Of a stretch of 6,467 nt of DNA, positions 1-5,788 are shown piece after piece. How positions within the stretch are numbered: position 1 is the first letter of the stretch; each line of letters opens with the position of its first letter. The translations under genes and the position numbers were made by a program. The notes beneath the pieces are model-generated. The model worked only from the letters and a program-made list of their open reading frames with translations, ran no database searches and had not been told where the DNA came from. This DNA comes from Nonlabens sp. (GTDB taxonomy: Bacteria > Bacteroidota > Bacteroidia > Flavobacteriales > Flavobacteriaceae). Where the stretch lies: assembly GCA_023301395.1 (NCBI GenBank), contig JALZUY010000262.1, positions 1-6,467 of the forward strand, written 5' to 3'.

Positions 1-21
1 CAGCCAACAGCCAACAGCCAA
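1..21. repeat. CAGCCAA heptamer tandem repeat, three copies, truncated by window edge
   Basis: Three perfect head-to-tail copies of the 7-base unit CAGCCAA fill the first 21 bases (TTGGCTG on the other strand). The array stops two bases before the stop codon of the minus-strand M91-like gene, so it lies in that gene's 3' flank. It probably continues to the left, so the true copy number is unknown. Similar short heptamer arrays occur between genes in flavobacteria and cyanobacteria, as far as I recall. I infer no function; slipped-strand copy-number variation would be expected. Confidence 0.75.
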
Positions 22-23
22 TA

Positions 24-671
24 CTAAACTACATCACCATCCACACGCATAGGTTCAGTAGTAATAGGGCTCATAGTAGGGTAATAGTTGCGTTTATAAT
101 GCTCGCGTTCATCTTCACCTAATTTTTTAATAACTTGATTTCCTAAGTTCTTAGTGACTAGAATTTCTTCATGATTTGGGAAATAAGGGAACTTTACTTT
201 CCAGCCCAGTATTTTTTTAGATTTACGCTTAATGTATTCTTTAGGAGTAAATTGTTCATGGTATGCATGAATAAGTTCGTGACCTAATAATGATGCGCTA
301 GAAACTCTTCCTGTATTATGTCTAGACCATGGTTTTCTCAAATCCTTGCGGAACATTGCTCCATCGTTATCAAAGAAAGTAATCGTGTCTGTAGATGGGC
401 TGTAGGAATTCTTTTCTCCATCTCTTATGGTTATTCTTTTACCAGCTCTATTGATGAATTCTTCTAGAATGTTAATGGTGTTGCCATCTTCAAAATCAAG
501 TTCTAGAGCTTTGGTTTCATAAAGAAAATCTAGCGTAATCATACAGTTGTTATAGAACAATGTAGCATTTGAATCGGGCTGTCTGTTTGCATAATAATGA
601 TAAGGAGAACGATGCCATTGCTTGCCGTCATTCCATAAAATCTTAATATTACTCTCTAGCATGATACTCAT
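24..671 (-). CDS. M91 (NleD-like) family zinc metalloprotease, free-standing
   Basis: This is a 215-residue protein with the zinc-protease motif HELIH at residues 131-135, in the context S-L-L-G-HELIHAYHE. The flanking pattern resembles peptidase family M91, whose best-known member is the type III effector NleD of enteropathogenic E. coli, a protease of host MAP kinases. Upstream, around residues 97-101, is a strand-like ITFFD. Downstream come an acidic HEE at residues 167-169, a candidate third zinc ligand, and an L-G-E-x-x-R-x-x-Y segment near 184-191 like the M91 C-terminal signature. There is no signal peptide or membrane segment, so the protein looks cytoplasmic or is exported by a non-Sec route. 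ATG codons lie at residues 1 and 4; either could be the start. It follows the M48 gene by 26 bases and is probably co-transcribed. The fold-level call is fairly good; the substrate is unknown, and a host-effector role should not be assumed. Confidence 0.7.
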   Translation of the reverse strand: MSIMLESNIKILWNDGKQWHRSPYHYYANRQPDSNATLFYNNCMITLDFLYETKALELDFEDGNTINILEEFINRAGKRITIRDGEKNSYSPSTDTITFFDNDGAMFRKDLRKPWSRHNTGRVSSASLLGHELIHAYHEQFTPKEYIKRKSKKILGWKVKFPYFPNHEEILVTKNLGNQVIKKLGEDEREHYKRNYYPTMSPITTEPMRVDGDVV

Positions 672-697
672 ATACTCTAGTTTTAATTTATTTTACT

Positions 698-1465
698 CTA
701 CTTCCCGTATTTTTGGATGGCTTCTTTAATACGTTCCACACGATTTTCAGGATCTGGATGAGAACTTTGAAACTCTGGTGTGCGATTAGGTCCGGCTGCG
801 TTCTTTAATATCTCCATCACACCTATCATTTCATAAGGGTCATAGCCAGCGTCTATCATCATTTTAACGCCTAGATCATCACTCTGTAATTCGTCATCAC
901 GACCGTATTTCATAGTGAGCATTTGTGCAATAGATTGAGCCATTTGTCCACCGCCGTCAGTACCTACACTTACTCCCGTAATTACACCTTGAGCAAGGCC
1001 TTGTTGACTTATACGCTCTGCACTATGTCTTGCAATTACGTGTCCTATTTCATGTCCCATCACTCCTGCAAGTTGATCTTCATTTTCTAGCTGCTGGTAT
1101 AAAGCAGCAGTTATAAAGCACTGTCCACCAGGTAATGCAAACGCATTAATAGTACTATCGTCAGCTAATAAGTGAAAGTCATATTCGTAACCTGTTTCTC
1201 TACCTATGCTGCTGTTTACCAGTTTTGACCCTACTCGATCCAGTTGAGCTTGAGCTTGTTGATCGGGATGCAGTCCACCATGTGCCGCCATCATACTAGG
1301 TGCTGCGCTTAATCCCATTGCAATTTCTTGATCCGTGGTTAGGTTTACATATTGTGTTTCTCCAGTATGGTCATTAGTCTCGGCACTGGAGCAATATTTT
1401 ATTACTGTAAATGCGACTATAGCCAACCCTATAAATAATCTAATTTTTCCTGATCCACCTTTCAT
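698..1465 (-). CDS. M48 family metalloprotease, N-terminally anchored or secreted
   Basis: A 255-residue M48 (Ste24/HtpX/BepA-like) peptidase. The zinc motif HEIGH is at residues 138-142 and is followed by VIARHSAER, typical of the family. The third ligand is probably E192 in the R-D-D-E-L-Q-S-D-D-L-G helix. Other family marks are INAFALPGG (106-114) and SSHPDPENR (235-243), the usual HP-x-x-x-x-R closing motif. Residues 8-23 form one hydrophobic helix, followed by Cys25. The residues before the cysteine (IKY) make a poor lipobox, so a membrane anchor or Sec signal is likelier than a lipoprotein. Members of this kind act on misfolded envelope proteins in the periplasm; that role here is inferred from the family. 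It lies 59 bases after the D,D-carboxypeptidase gene and 26 before the M91-like gene. There is no C-terminal TPR domain, so it is not a full-length BepA. Confidence 0.93.
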   Translation of the reverse strand: MKGGSGKIRLFIGLAIVAFTVIKYCSSAETNDHTGETQYVNLTTDQEIAMGLSAAPSMMAAHGGLHPDQQAQAQLDRVGSKLVNSSIGRETGYEYDFHLLADDSTINAFALPGGQCFITAALYQQLENEDQLAGVMGHEIGHVIARHSAERISQQGLAQGVITGVSVGTDGGGQMAQSIAQMLTMKYGRDDELQSDDLGVKMMIDAGYDPYEMIGVMEILKNAAGPNRTPEFQSSHPDPENRVERIKEAIQKYGK

Positions 1466-1524
1466 AACAATTGGTTTTAATTCTAGTGTCTAAATTAAAT
1501 AAAATTAAACGGTTCAGTTATTTT

Positions 1525-2211
1525 TTATTTCAACGATGGATTTACACCTTGAATGTGTTCCTTGTAATATCTCAATAATCGTTGATCACTTATTTTATCC
1601 ATTCCTAATATCTCTTGATTTCTTAAAAATAGAAGGAATTCACTTTCTGAAAGATATTCTTGAAGCAGCTTTCGCGAAAGCGGTGCATAGCTATAGTGCC
1701 ATGGTTCATATTTAAAACCTGTGCGATTCTCATTGAGTGTATAGACGAGTTCAAATCCGAATTGACTTGCGTTTTTCTCCATCCAGTCTTTCATTTTACA
1801 GAAAGATCCGTTACCATGGAACTTATTAGGAACAAGAACGTCGCCGCTGTAAATGGCGCTTTGATCAATAATATCCATGTCTGTACCCCAATGGTGTCTG
1901 CTTGTTCCAGGAACCGTAGAGTATTCCACAATCTTATCAAAAATGCCGTCTGGTGTTAATCCTTGACCTTGGTATTTTTTATATTTCCTATTCCAGATTT
2001 GACGTTGCCTCGTAAAGCTACGATAACCTGAAACGATTTTTAAATTGATTCCATCTTTAAGTGCTGCTGCACGCATAGTGTTGAATGCTTCTTGAGATGC
2101 TGGTTGTAATGTGTTATTTGGGTTAATGGCTTGTCCTGTATGTTCCTCAAAAGATTCTTGTCCTTGAGCCATAAGCATGCAAAATAAAAAGAAGTTTAAA
2201 AAAAATTTCAT
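1525..2211 (-). CDS. M15B (VanY-like) D-alanyl-D-alanine carboxypeptidase, secreted
   Basis: A 228-residue protein with a short signal peptide (hydrophobic residues 2-14, probable cleavage near residue 16). The catalytic domain contains SGYRSFTRQ (61-69), the zinc motif S-x-H-x-x-G-x-x-x-D with H106 and D113, and EPWHYSY (169-175). There E169 is the expected catalytic base and H172 the third zinc ligand. All expected active-site residues are present, so the enzyme should be active. Family members trim the terminal D-Ala from peptidoglycan stem peptides in the periplasm. Nothing here (no vanHAX genes or two-component system) points to glycopeptide resistance. About 50 charged residues follow the last motif, a segment whose beginning is encoded by a GCTTTCGCGAAAGC palindrome. 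The ATG overlaps the stop of the upstream GNAT gene as ATGA, which indicates translational coupling. Confidence 0.92.
   Translation of the reverse strand: MKFFLNFFLFCMLMAQGQESFEEHTGQAINPNNTLQPASQEAFNTMRAAALKDGINLKIVSGYRSFTRQRQIWNRKYKKYQGQGLTPDGIFDKIVEYSTVPGTSRHHWGTDMDIIDQSAIYSGDVLVPNKFHGNGSFCKMKDWMEKNASQFGFELVYTLNENRTGFKYEPWHYSYAPLSRKLLQEYLSESEFLLFLRNQEILGMDKISDQRLLRYYKEHIQGVNPSLK
1668..1682. repeat. GCTTTCGCGAAAGCG palindromic iterated element, copy 1, inside a gene
   Basis: A perfect 14-base palindrome GCTTTCGCGAAAGC at 1668-1681 is followed by G. It lies inside the M15B carboxypeptidase gene and is read on the minus strand as P-L-S-R-K-L just after the last active-site motif. A close relative occurs near the right end of the window in another reading frame. 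Its GC content contrasts with the AT-rich surroundings. I recall it as a very abundant motif in some marine Flavobacteriaceae, but the window alone shows only two copies. Confidence 0.7.
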
Positions 2212-2669
2212 AATGATTTGTACATTTTGTAATGTGTTCCAACGTTTTCAATTTCAAAAGCCTCGCTTATTTTTTCATAACCCATTTTTTCATAAAAAGG
2301 CACTGCTACAGTACGTGCATTAAACCACAATGCGGTAACGTCTTTTGCATAAAGCAATTGCTCGGCAGCTATTAATAAATTCTTGCCTAGTTGTTTTCCT
2401 TGCATTTCTTTTAGAACTGCCATGCCACGTAGTTGATAACATTGCTCGATCTTATGATACTTTAATTGCTCAATAGTTGCGTCTAGGTTTGATAAAAATG
2501 TTCCTACGGCTACCAGTTCTTCCTTAATAAATAAACCTAGGTGTATAGTAGTCTCGAGTTCATCACCTGTGAAATAACAATCTTCAATAGGCCTACCAGC
2601 TCTTAAAACAGGATGACGTACTGGATAAGTTTCCTTACCAGATATCTTACTTATTACTAAATTCATCAT
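2208..2669 (-). CDS. GNAT family N-acetyltransferase (small, single domain)
   Basis: A GNAT acetyltransferase of 153 residues from the chosen start. The acetyl-CoA loop is Q-G-K-Q-L-G at residues 90-95, preceded by the beta-4 strand LRGMAVL (80-86). The later segment WFNAR followed by PFYEKMGY (about 115-131) is the typical GNAT motif B. The opening, YPVRHPVLRAGRPIEDCYF, resembles the family pattern of an R-H-x-V-L-R block followed by a C-Y-F block. The frame stays open to an ATG at 2726, but the extra 19 residues lie wholly inside the upstream GNAT gene and look unlike the family. One of two adjacent ATGs (2669 or 2666) is therefore preferred, leaving a 20-23-base overlap with the upstream gene. 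The 3' end overlaps the M15B start by four bases. The substrate is unknown. Confidence 0.85.
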   Translation of the reverse strand: MMNLVISKISGKETYPVRHPVLRAGRPIEDCYFTGDELETTIHLGLFIKEELVAVGTFLSNLDATIEQLKYHKIEQCYQLRGMAVLKEMQGKQLGKNLLIAAEQLLYAKDVTALWFNARTVAVPFYEKMGYEKISEAFEIENVGTHYKMYKSL

Positions 2670-3183
2670 TAGTGATTTTATAACAACGTGCAGGATATCT
2701 TCCATCCCACAAAAATCGATGGTCAAGAGTCATTCCTAGTTTTTGAACTACGTGCTGTGAGCCTATGTTGAGTTCGTGCACATGAGCTATGACTTGGGCT
2801 AATTTATGATCTTGAAAAGCATGTTGCAGCACTCGATGTGTAGATTCTGTAGCATATCCTTTTCTCCAGTATTTTTTCATAAGCCGATAGCCTGTGTCTA
2901 CAAAGTTTTCTTCTTTATGAAATTTAAGACCTGTCCATCCTAGGAATAGGTTGTCTTCTTTACGTATAATCGCAAGCCTTCCCATATGGTGTTTTATGAA
3001 TTGACCGTTAGGGTTCTCGATGTAATCTTGGACAAATTCACGAGCTGCCTCAATGTTTTTAAAAGCAAAGTCTCCAGTGTATTGCATAACTTCTTCATCG
3101 CTATTGAGCTCATAAAGAAATGGTGCGTCAGCCTCTTGAAAAGGTCTTAGTAGCAATCGTTCTGTTTCAAATGTTAATTTCAT
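2647..3183 (-). CDS. RimJ/RimL-type GNAT N-acetyltransferase (Acetyltransf_3)
   Basis: A 178-residue protein of the RimJ/RimL branch of GNAT enzymes. The N-terminal signature is FETERLLLRPF (residues 5-15). The strand DTGYRLMKKYWRKGYATE (96-113) carries the acetyl-CoA pyrophosphate loop R-K-G-Y-A-T. The end of the domain is N139-x-x-S142 leading to VQKLGM (146-151), the usual asparagine and serine helix. Branch members acetylate protein N-termini, ribosomal proteins or small amines; the sequence does not say which. It is probably the first gene of the five-gene minus-strand run, since a 137-base gap separates it from pepE and the next gene overlaps its 3' end. The two GNAT genes belong to different subfamilies and are not a recent duplication. 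Confidence 0.9.
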   Translation of the reverse strand: MKLTFETERLLLRPFQEADAPFLYELNSDEEVMQYTGDFAFKNIEAAREFVQDYIENPNGQFIKHHMGRLAIIRKEDNLFLGWTGLKFHKEENFVDTGYRLMKKYWRKGYATESTHRVLQHAFQDHKLAQVIAHVHELNIGSQHVVQKLGMTLDHRFLWDGRYPARCYKITNDEFSNK

Positions 3184-3266
3184 ATATGAGTATCACTCTA
3201 GCTTATTGTCCCTATAAAAAAAACAGCTCTGGCAAATGGTTATAAAGGATTTATTTTGAAGTTTTA

Positions 3267-3276
3267 TGCTATAGCA
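3267..3276. other. TGCTATAGCA palindrome in the pepE/GNAT intergenic gap
   Basis: A perfect 10-base palindrome sits in the 137-base gap between pepE and the GNAT run, flanked by T-rich sequence on the left and A-rich on the right. It lies immediately downstream of the candidate -7 box for the GNAT run, about where transcription would begin. It could be an operator-like site, a weak hairpin, or chance in AT-rich DNA. Apart from this and the box, I see nothing else in the gap. Confidence 0.3.
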
Positions 3277-3282
3277 AAATTA
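3275..3282 (-). promoter_or_regulatory. Candidate -7 box (TAATTTTG) for the five-gene minus-strand run
   Basis: Read on the minus strand, this is TAATTTTG, an exact fit to the Bacteroidota -7 consensus TAnnTTTG. It would start transcription roughly 85 bases before the first GNAT gene. I could not find a well-spaced TTTG-type -33 element, and such octamers arise readily by chance in AT-rich DNA, so this is tentative. Confidence 0.3.
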
Positions 3283-3312
3283 TAACTATCAATCATTATT
3301 TTTTATTTTAAA

Positions 3313-3324
3313 TTAATCGATTAA
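3313..3324. other. TTAATCGATTAA palindrome spanning the pepE stop codon
   Basis: A perfect 12-base palindrome covers the TAA stop of pepE. Transcribed, it could form a short AU-rich hairpin, but the downstream run on the pepE strand is A-rich rather than U-rich. It is therefore not a convincing intrinsic terminator. It is recorded because it is the only inverted repeat at the end of this gene. Confidence 0.3.
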
Positions 3325-4034
3325 ATCAGTTGAGTGAAATTGTAACCATTTTTCACCTCATAAGGTTTTTGATTTTGTAAAAATACGCGAGCAGTATGTG
3401 GACCGCATAATATTTCTTGATCGCCTTGAACTCTTATGTAACTGCCTTCTCTTAGCCCTATAACTGGAATAGTATTATAAAAATGAAATTCTTTAATACG
3501 TTGTTCTCTTGTTTCTCCCATATGTGTAGAGCCGTCAATAGGATCTAAATAATGTGGATTTATATTATATCCCAGTACTCCTGTAGTTTTAAAGCTATCG
3601 GGTTGTACAACGGGCATATCATTTGTGGTACGCATGTTAAGTCCGCATATGTTACTTCCTGCACTCGTTCCTAAATAAAATGTTCCATTAAAAATTGCTT
3701 TGCGCAATGGTTCCATTAATTCTAGTTGCTGAAGTGTTTTTACCAGTTGAAAAGTGTTTCCTCCACCAGTGAAAATAGCCTGAGCACTTGAAATGGCTTG
3801 TGCTGGATTCTCGGTTTTATGTAAGCCAGTTACTTTAATTTGAGTTCTTGTTAAAGCTTGGTGCACTTTTTGAGTATAATCATCATGTGAAACACCACCT
3901 GGTCGCGCAAACGGAATGAACAGTAATTCAGTTATGTTTTCTTGTTTGAAAACGACTACTAAATCATCTAGTAAATACTCTAAATATCCACTACCGTGAA
4001 TGGTTGAGGTACTGGCAACGATCATATTTCTCAT
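3321..4034 (-). CDS. pepE: Dipeptidase E (alpha-aspartyl dipeptidase, peptidase family S51)
   Basis: A 237-residue cytoplasmic serine peptidase that hydrolyses dipeptides with N-terminal aspartate, by family. The catalytic set known from Salmonella PepE is intact: S124 in GTSAGSN (the nucleophile, inside G-x-S-A-G), D139 in RTTNDMP and H161 in INPHY. The numbering shift is a constant four residues from S120, D135 and H157 as I recall them. The blocks FIPFA (39-43), TGGGNTFQL (89-97) and GETREQRIKEF (173-183) also match PepE closely. The frame extends to a TTG at 4064, but the ATG at 4034 puts MIVASTST at the N-terminus as in relatives and is preferred; the ATG at 4025 is a second option. It stands apart from the GNAT run and is transcribed away from the plus-strand envelope operon. 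Likely role: recycling of aspartyl dipeptides. Confidence 0.95.
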   Translation of the reverse strand: MRNMIVASTSTIHGSGYLEYLLDDLVVVFKQENITELLFIPFARPGGVSHDDYTQKVHQALTRTQIKVTGLHKTENPAQAISSAQAIFTGGGNTFQLVKTLQQLELMEPLRKAIFNGTFYLGTSAGSNICGLNMRTTNDMPVVQPDSFKTTGVLGYNINPHYLDPIDGSTHMGETREQRIKEFHFYNTIPVIGLREGSYIRVQGDQEILCGPHTARVFLQNQKPYEVKNGYNFTQLI

Positions 4035-4048
4035 AAGAATACTTTTCA

Positions 4049-4056
4049 CAAAGGTA
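4049..4056 (-). promoter_or_regulatory. Candidate -7 box (TACCTTTG) for pepE
   Basis: Read on the minus strand, this is TACCTTTG, an exact match to the Bacteroidota -7 consensus TAnnTTTG. It lies 14 bases upstream of the preferred pepE ATG. It implies a very short leader, or use of the internal ATG at 4025. No properly spaced -33 element is evident; the nearest TTTG is too far upstream. Confidence 0.35.
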
Positions 4057-4071
4057 TTTAACAATTAATTG

Positions 4072-4089
4072 GATAATGTTATCGTTATC
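4072..4089. promoter_or_regulatory. GATAA/TTATC inverted and direct repeat between divergent genes
   Basis: The sequence GATAATGTTATCGTTATC contains an inverted repeat (GATAA, two bases, TTATC) followed by a second direct GTTATC. It lies in the roughly 100-base region between the divergent starts of pepE and the envelope operon, where a regulator could reach both promoters. This is only a positional and structural argument; no known operator is recognised. Confidence 0.25.
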
Positions 4090-4131
4090 AAAAAGGCAAT
4101 TTGAATTAAATTGCTAGATATAATTAAAGCT

Positions 4132-4959
4132 ATGAAATATTTAATTTACTTATCGCTTTTTATGGGTTTACTTTCAACGGCCCAAAAAGAACGTATCCAG
4201 ATAAAAGGACTTATACGTACAGATTTAAGTACAACACTCACAGGTATTACCATCTTTAACGGTAATTCTCTTGAAGGAACGGTTACAAATGAGAGCGGTG
4301 CTTTTTATATTGATGCTATGGTGGGAGATGAGTTGTCTTTTAAAGCTGTTCAATTTGAAACTTTTTCAGTAGAGATTTCTCAAAAAGTGATAAAGGATAA
4401 GAAAATAGAATTAAGCCTTAATGCTGATGTTAAAGATCTTGAAACGGTAAATGTGAGTGCGACAAGTTTTATGATACCCGTTAAACGTATCGAAACGGTA
4501 GAGTCGGGCTTAGAAAAAGTTTCCTTAGAAAACATAAAAACTGCAGGAGTAGACCGTATGGAATATACCTTTTCAGATAAAGTGCGTGCAGGTAATGAAT
4601 ATCCTGTACGATCAGAGGCATTTAAACAAACCGGTTTGCGATATAATAGTGTAGGTTTTTCTCAAAATATTAATACCGCAAACATTGCAAGACAACTAGA
4701 TATTAAAAATATTTCTAATGATGACGCTATACCTGAAGAGAAGAACCCATTAGTCTTACTTAAAAATAAATACAGTAAAGATTACCTGACTGATTATTTG
4801 AAACTTGACGGAAAGGAATTCATTGAATATGGATACTTCGTTGCAGATCATGGGCTAACTAAACAACTTGTACAGTCTGAAAATGAACTCGACCTTCTTG
4901 AATTCTTATCTAAACAGGCTATTGCTTTTAAAAAACGTAAAATAATAAAAAATGAATAA
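4132..4959 (+). CDS. Exported CarboxypepD_reg-like domain protein, paralogue A
   Basis: A 275-residue protein of unknown function. It has a Sec signal peptide (hydrophobic residues 3-14, probable cleavage after A17 in STAQKE). Next comes a CarboxypepD_reg-like beta-sandwich (about 22-97) with IQIKGLI, TGITIFNGNSLEGTVTNESGAFYI, GDELSF and a closing IELSL strand. That domain often precedes TonB-dependent receptors, but no plug or barrel follows here. The rest is not a family I can name; it has a DR-x-E-x-T...RYN block (141-172) and a C-terminal helical part with NELDLLEFLSKQ (251-262). The frame is open to a TTG at 4111, but the ATG at 4132 puts the signal peptide at the very start and has an A-rich leader. 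The last eight bases overlap the next gene, its paralogue. Location is probably periplasmic or outer-membrane associated. Confidence 0.85.
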   Translation: MKYLIYLSLFMGLLSTAQKERIQIKGLIRTDLSTTLTGITIFNGNSLEGTVTNESGAFYIDAMVGDELSFKAVQFETFSVEISQKVIKDKKIELSLNADVKDLETVNVSATSFMIPVKRIETVESGLEKVSLENIKTAGVDRMEYTFSDKVRAGNEYPVRSEAFKQTGLRYNSVGFSQNINTANIARQLDIKNISNDDAIPEEKNPLVLLKNKYSKDYLTDYLKLDGKEFIEYGYFVADHGLTKQLVQSENELDLLEFLSKQAIAFKKRKIIKNE

Positions 4960-5776
4960 ACTCATACTTCTTTTTATAGTTCTTGTTCCTTCCCTGTCGA
5001 TAGGACAACAAGATCGTGTTCAGATTTCAGGTTATATTCAAAATGAACTCAATGAACCCGTTGAAGGGATTACCATTTTTAATGAAGGTAGTTACGAGAC
5101 TACTGTAACAACCTCTACTGGTAGTTATAGAATTGATGTGAAAACGGGTGACAGAATTGTTTTTAAATCAACAGCACATGAACCGGTTACTCTGGTGGTT
5201 ACAGATAGAACTGTAGAAGAGAAAGTCGTAACTATAACCCTAGGTGATGGTGTTAACGTTCTTGATCAAATTGTATTAGAAGGCGATCAAAACGTATATC
5301 TCAATCTTAAAAAACTTGAGATGACAGACACAAGAATGGAAAAAATTACAGGCCAGAATATGTGGACACCAGCCATTGATAGAACAGAGAATACACTTTC
5401 AGATATGGTGCGTCAGCCTAATGAATATGACTTACGTCATGAAGCAATGATGCAGTCACAGCCACGTTATAATATGTTCAATTTAGTGGGCTTACTTGCT
5501 GCGGTTGTCCTTAACGTTGCTTTAAGTGCATTGGATATTGATTTTGGAAGTGCAAAAACGGTAGAGCAACGATTTGATGTTGCTGTATTGAAAAATCAAT
5601 TTGATGCTGATTACTTAATAGAATTTCTTGAAATTAAGAAGGAAAATCTTTATGATTTCATTTACTTTGCCACTGATCGTGGATTGAACAATCAATTGAT
5701 AAAGCCTGATAATGAAATGGTCCTATTACAATTTCTGTCAGATACTGCGCAAGTTTATAAAGAAAGAAAGCAATAA
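4952..5776 (+). CDS. Exported CarboxypepD_reg-like domain protein, paralogue B
   Basis: A 274-residue paralogue of the preceding gene with the same layout. It has a signal peptide (cleavage probably after G18, before QQD), a CarboxypepD_reg-like domain (about 22-98; VQISGYI, EGITIFNEGSYETTVTTSTG), a DR-x-E-x-T...RYN block at 143-174, and a matching C-terminal part ending LLQFLSDTAQVYKERK. In the block, 18 of 32 positions are identical to paralogue A by my hand alignment, without gaps. The following segment differs sharply: residues 175-194 (MFNLVGLLAA onwards) are strongly hydrophobic and could be a membrane helix or buried core, whereas paralogue A is polar there. The ATG lies inside the end of the upstream gene (ATGAATAA overlap), so translation is probably coupled. 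Function unknown; an old tandem duplication is the simplest origin. Confidence 0.85.
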   Translation: MNKLILLFIVLVPSLSIGQQDRVQISGYIQNELNEPVEGITIFNEGSYETTVTTSTGSYRIDVKTGDRIVFKSTAHEPVTLVVTDRTVEEKVVTITLGDGVNVLDQIVLEGDQNVYLNLKKLEMTDTRMEKITGQNMWTPAIDRTENTLSDMVRQPNEYDLRHEAMMQSQPRYNMFNLVGLLAAVVLNVALSALDIDFGSAKTVEQRFDVAVLKNQFDADYLIEFLEIKKENLYDFIYFATDRGLNNQLIKPDNEMVLLQFLSDTAQVYKERKQ

Positions 5777-5778
5777 TT

Positions 5779-5784
5779 AAAGGA
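5779..5784 (+). promoter_or_regulatory. Shine-Dalgarno-like AAAGGA before the lipoprotein gene
   Basis: AAAGGA lies a few bases upstream of two adjacent ATGs (5789 and 5792). The other plus-strand genes here show only A-rich leaders, so this one stands out. Spacing suits either ATG and does not decide between them. Confidence 0.35.
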
Positions 5785-5788
5785 TATA

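Noticed and set aside
698..1465. M48 protein as a lipoprotein with Cys25 as the lipidation site
   Set aside because: Residues just before the cysteine are I-K-Y, with lysine and tyrosine at -2 and -1, which does not fit a lipobox even under relaxed rules.
1643..1653. CTTTCTGAAAG as a third copy of the palindromic element
   Set aside because: It is shorter, lacks the CGCG core and flanking GC bases, and is explained by ordinary coding sequence. Similarity to the true element is slight.
1660..1959. 99-codon open frame on the plus strand
   Set aside because: It lies entirely antisense to the M15B carboxypeptidase gene, whose active-site motifs are intact, and its product shows no recognisable domain.
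1525..2211. Glycopeptide-resistance (van) gene
   Set aside because: The domain is VanY-like, but no vanHAX ligase genes or VanRS regulators are present. General peptidoglycan trimming is the safer reading.
4035..4064. Upstream TTG-start extension of pepE
   Set aside because: The added ten residues are absent from PepE relatives as I know them. The ATG at 4034 fits the family, and a -7-like box lies inside the extension.
4111..4131. Upstream TTG-start extension of the first exported paralogue
   Set aside because: It would place seven extra residues, including acidic Asp, before a normal signal peptide. The ATG at 4132 gives a standard signal peptide.
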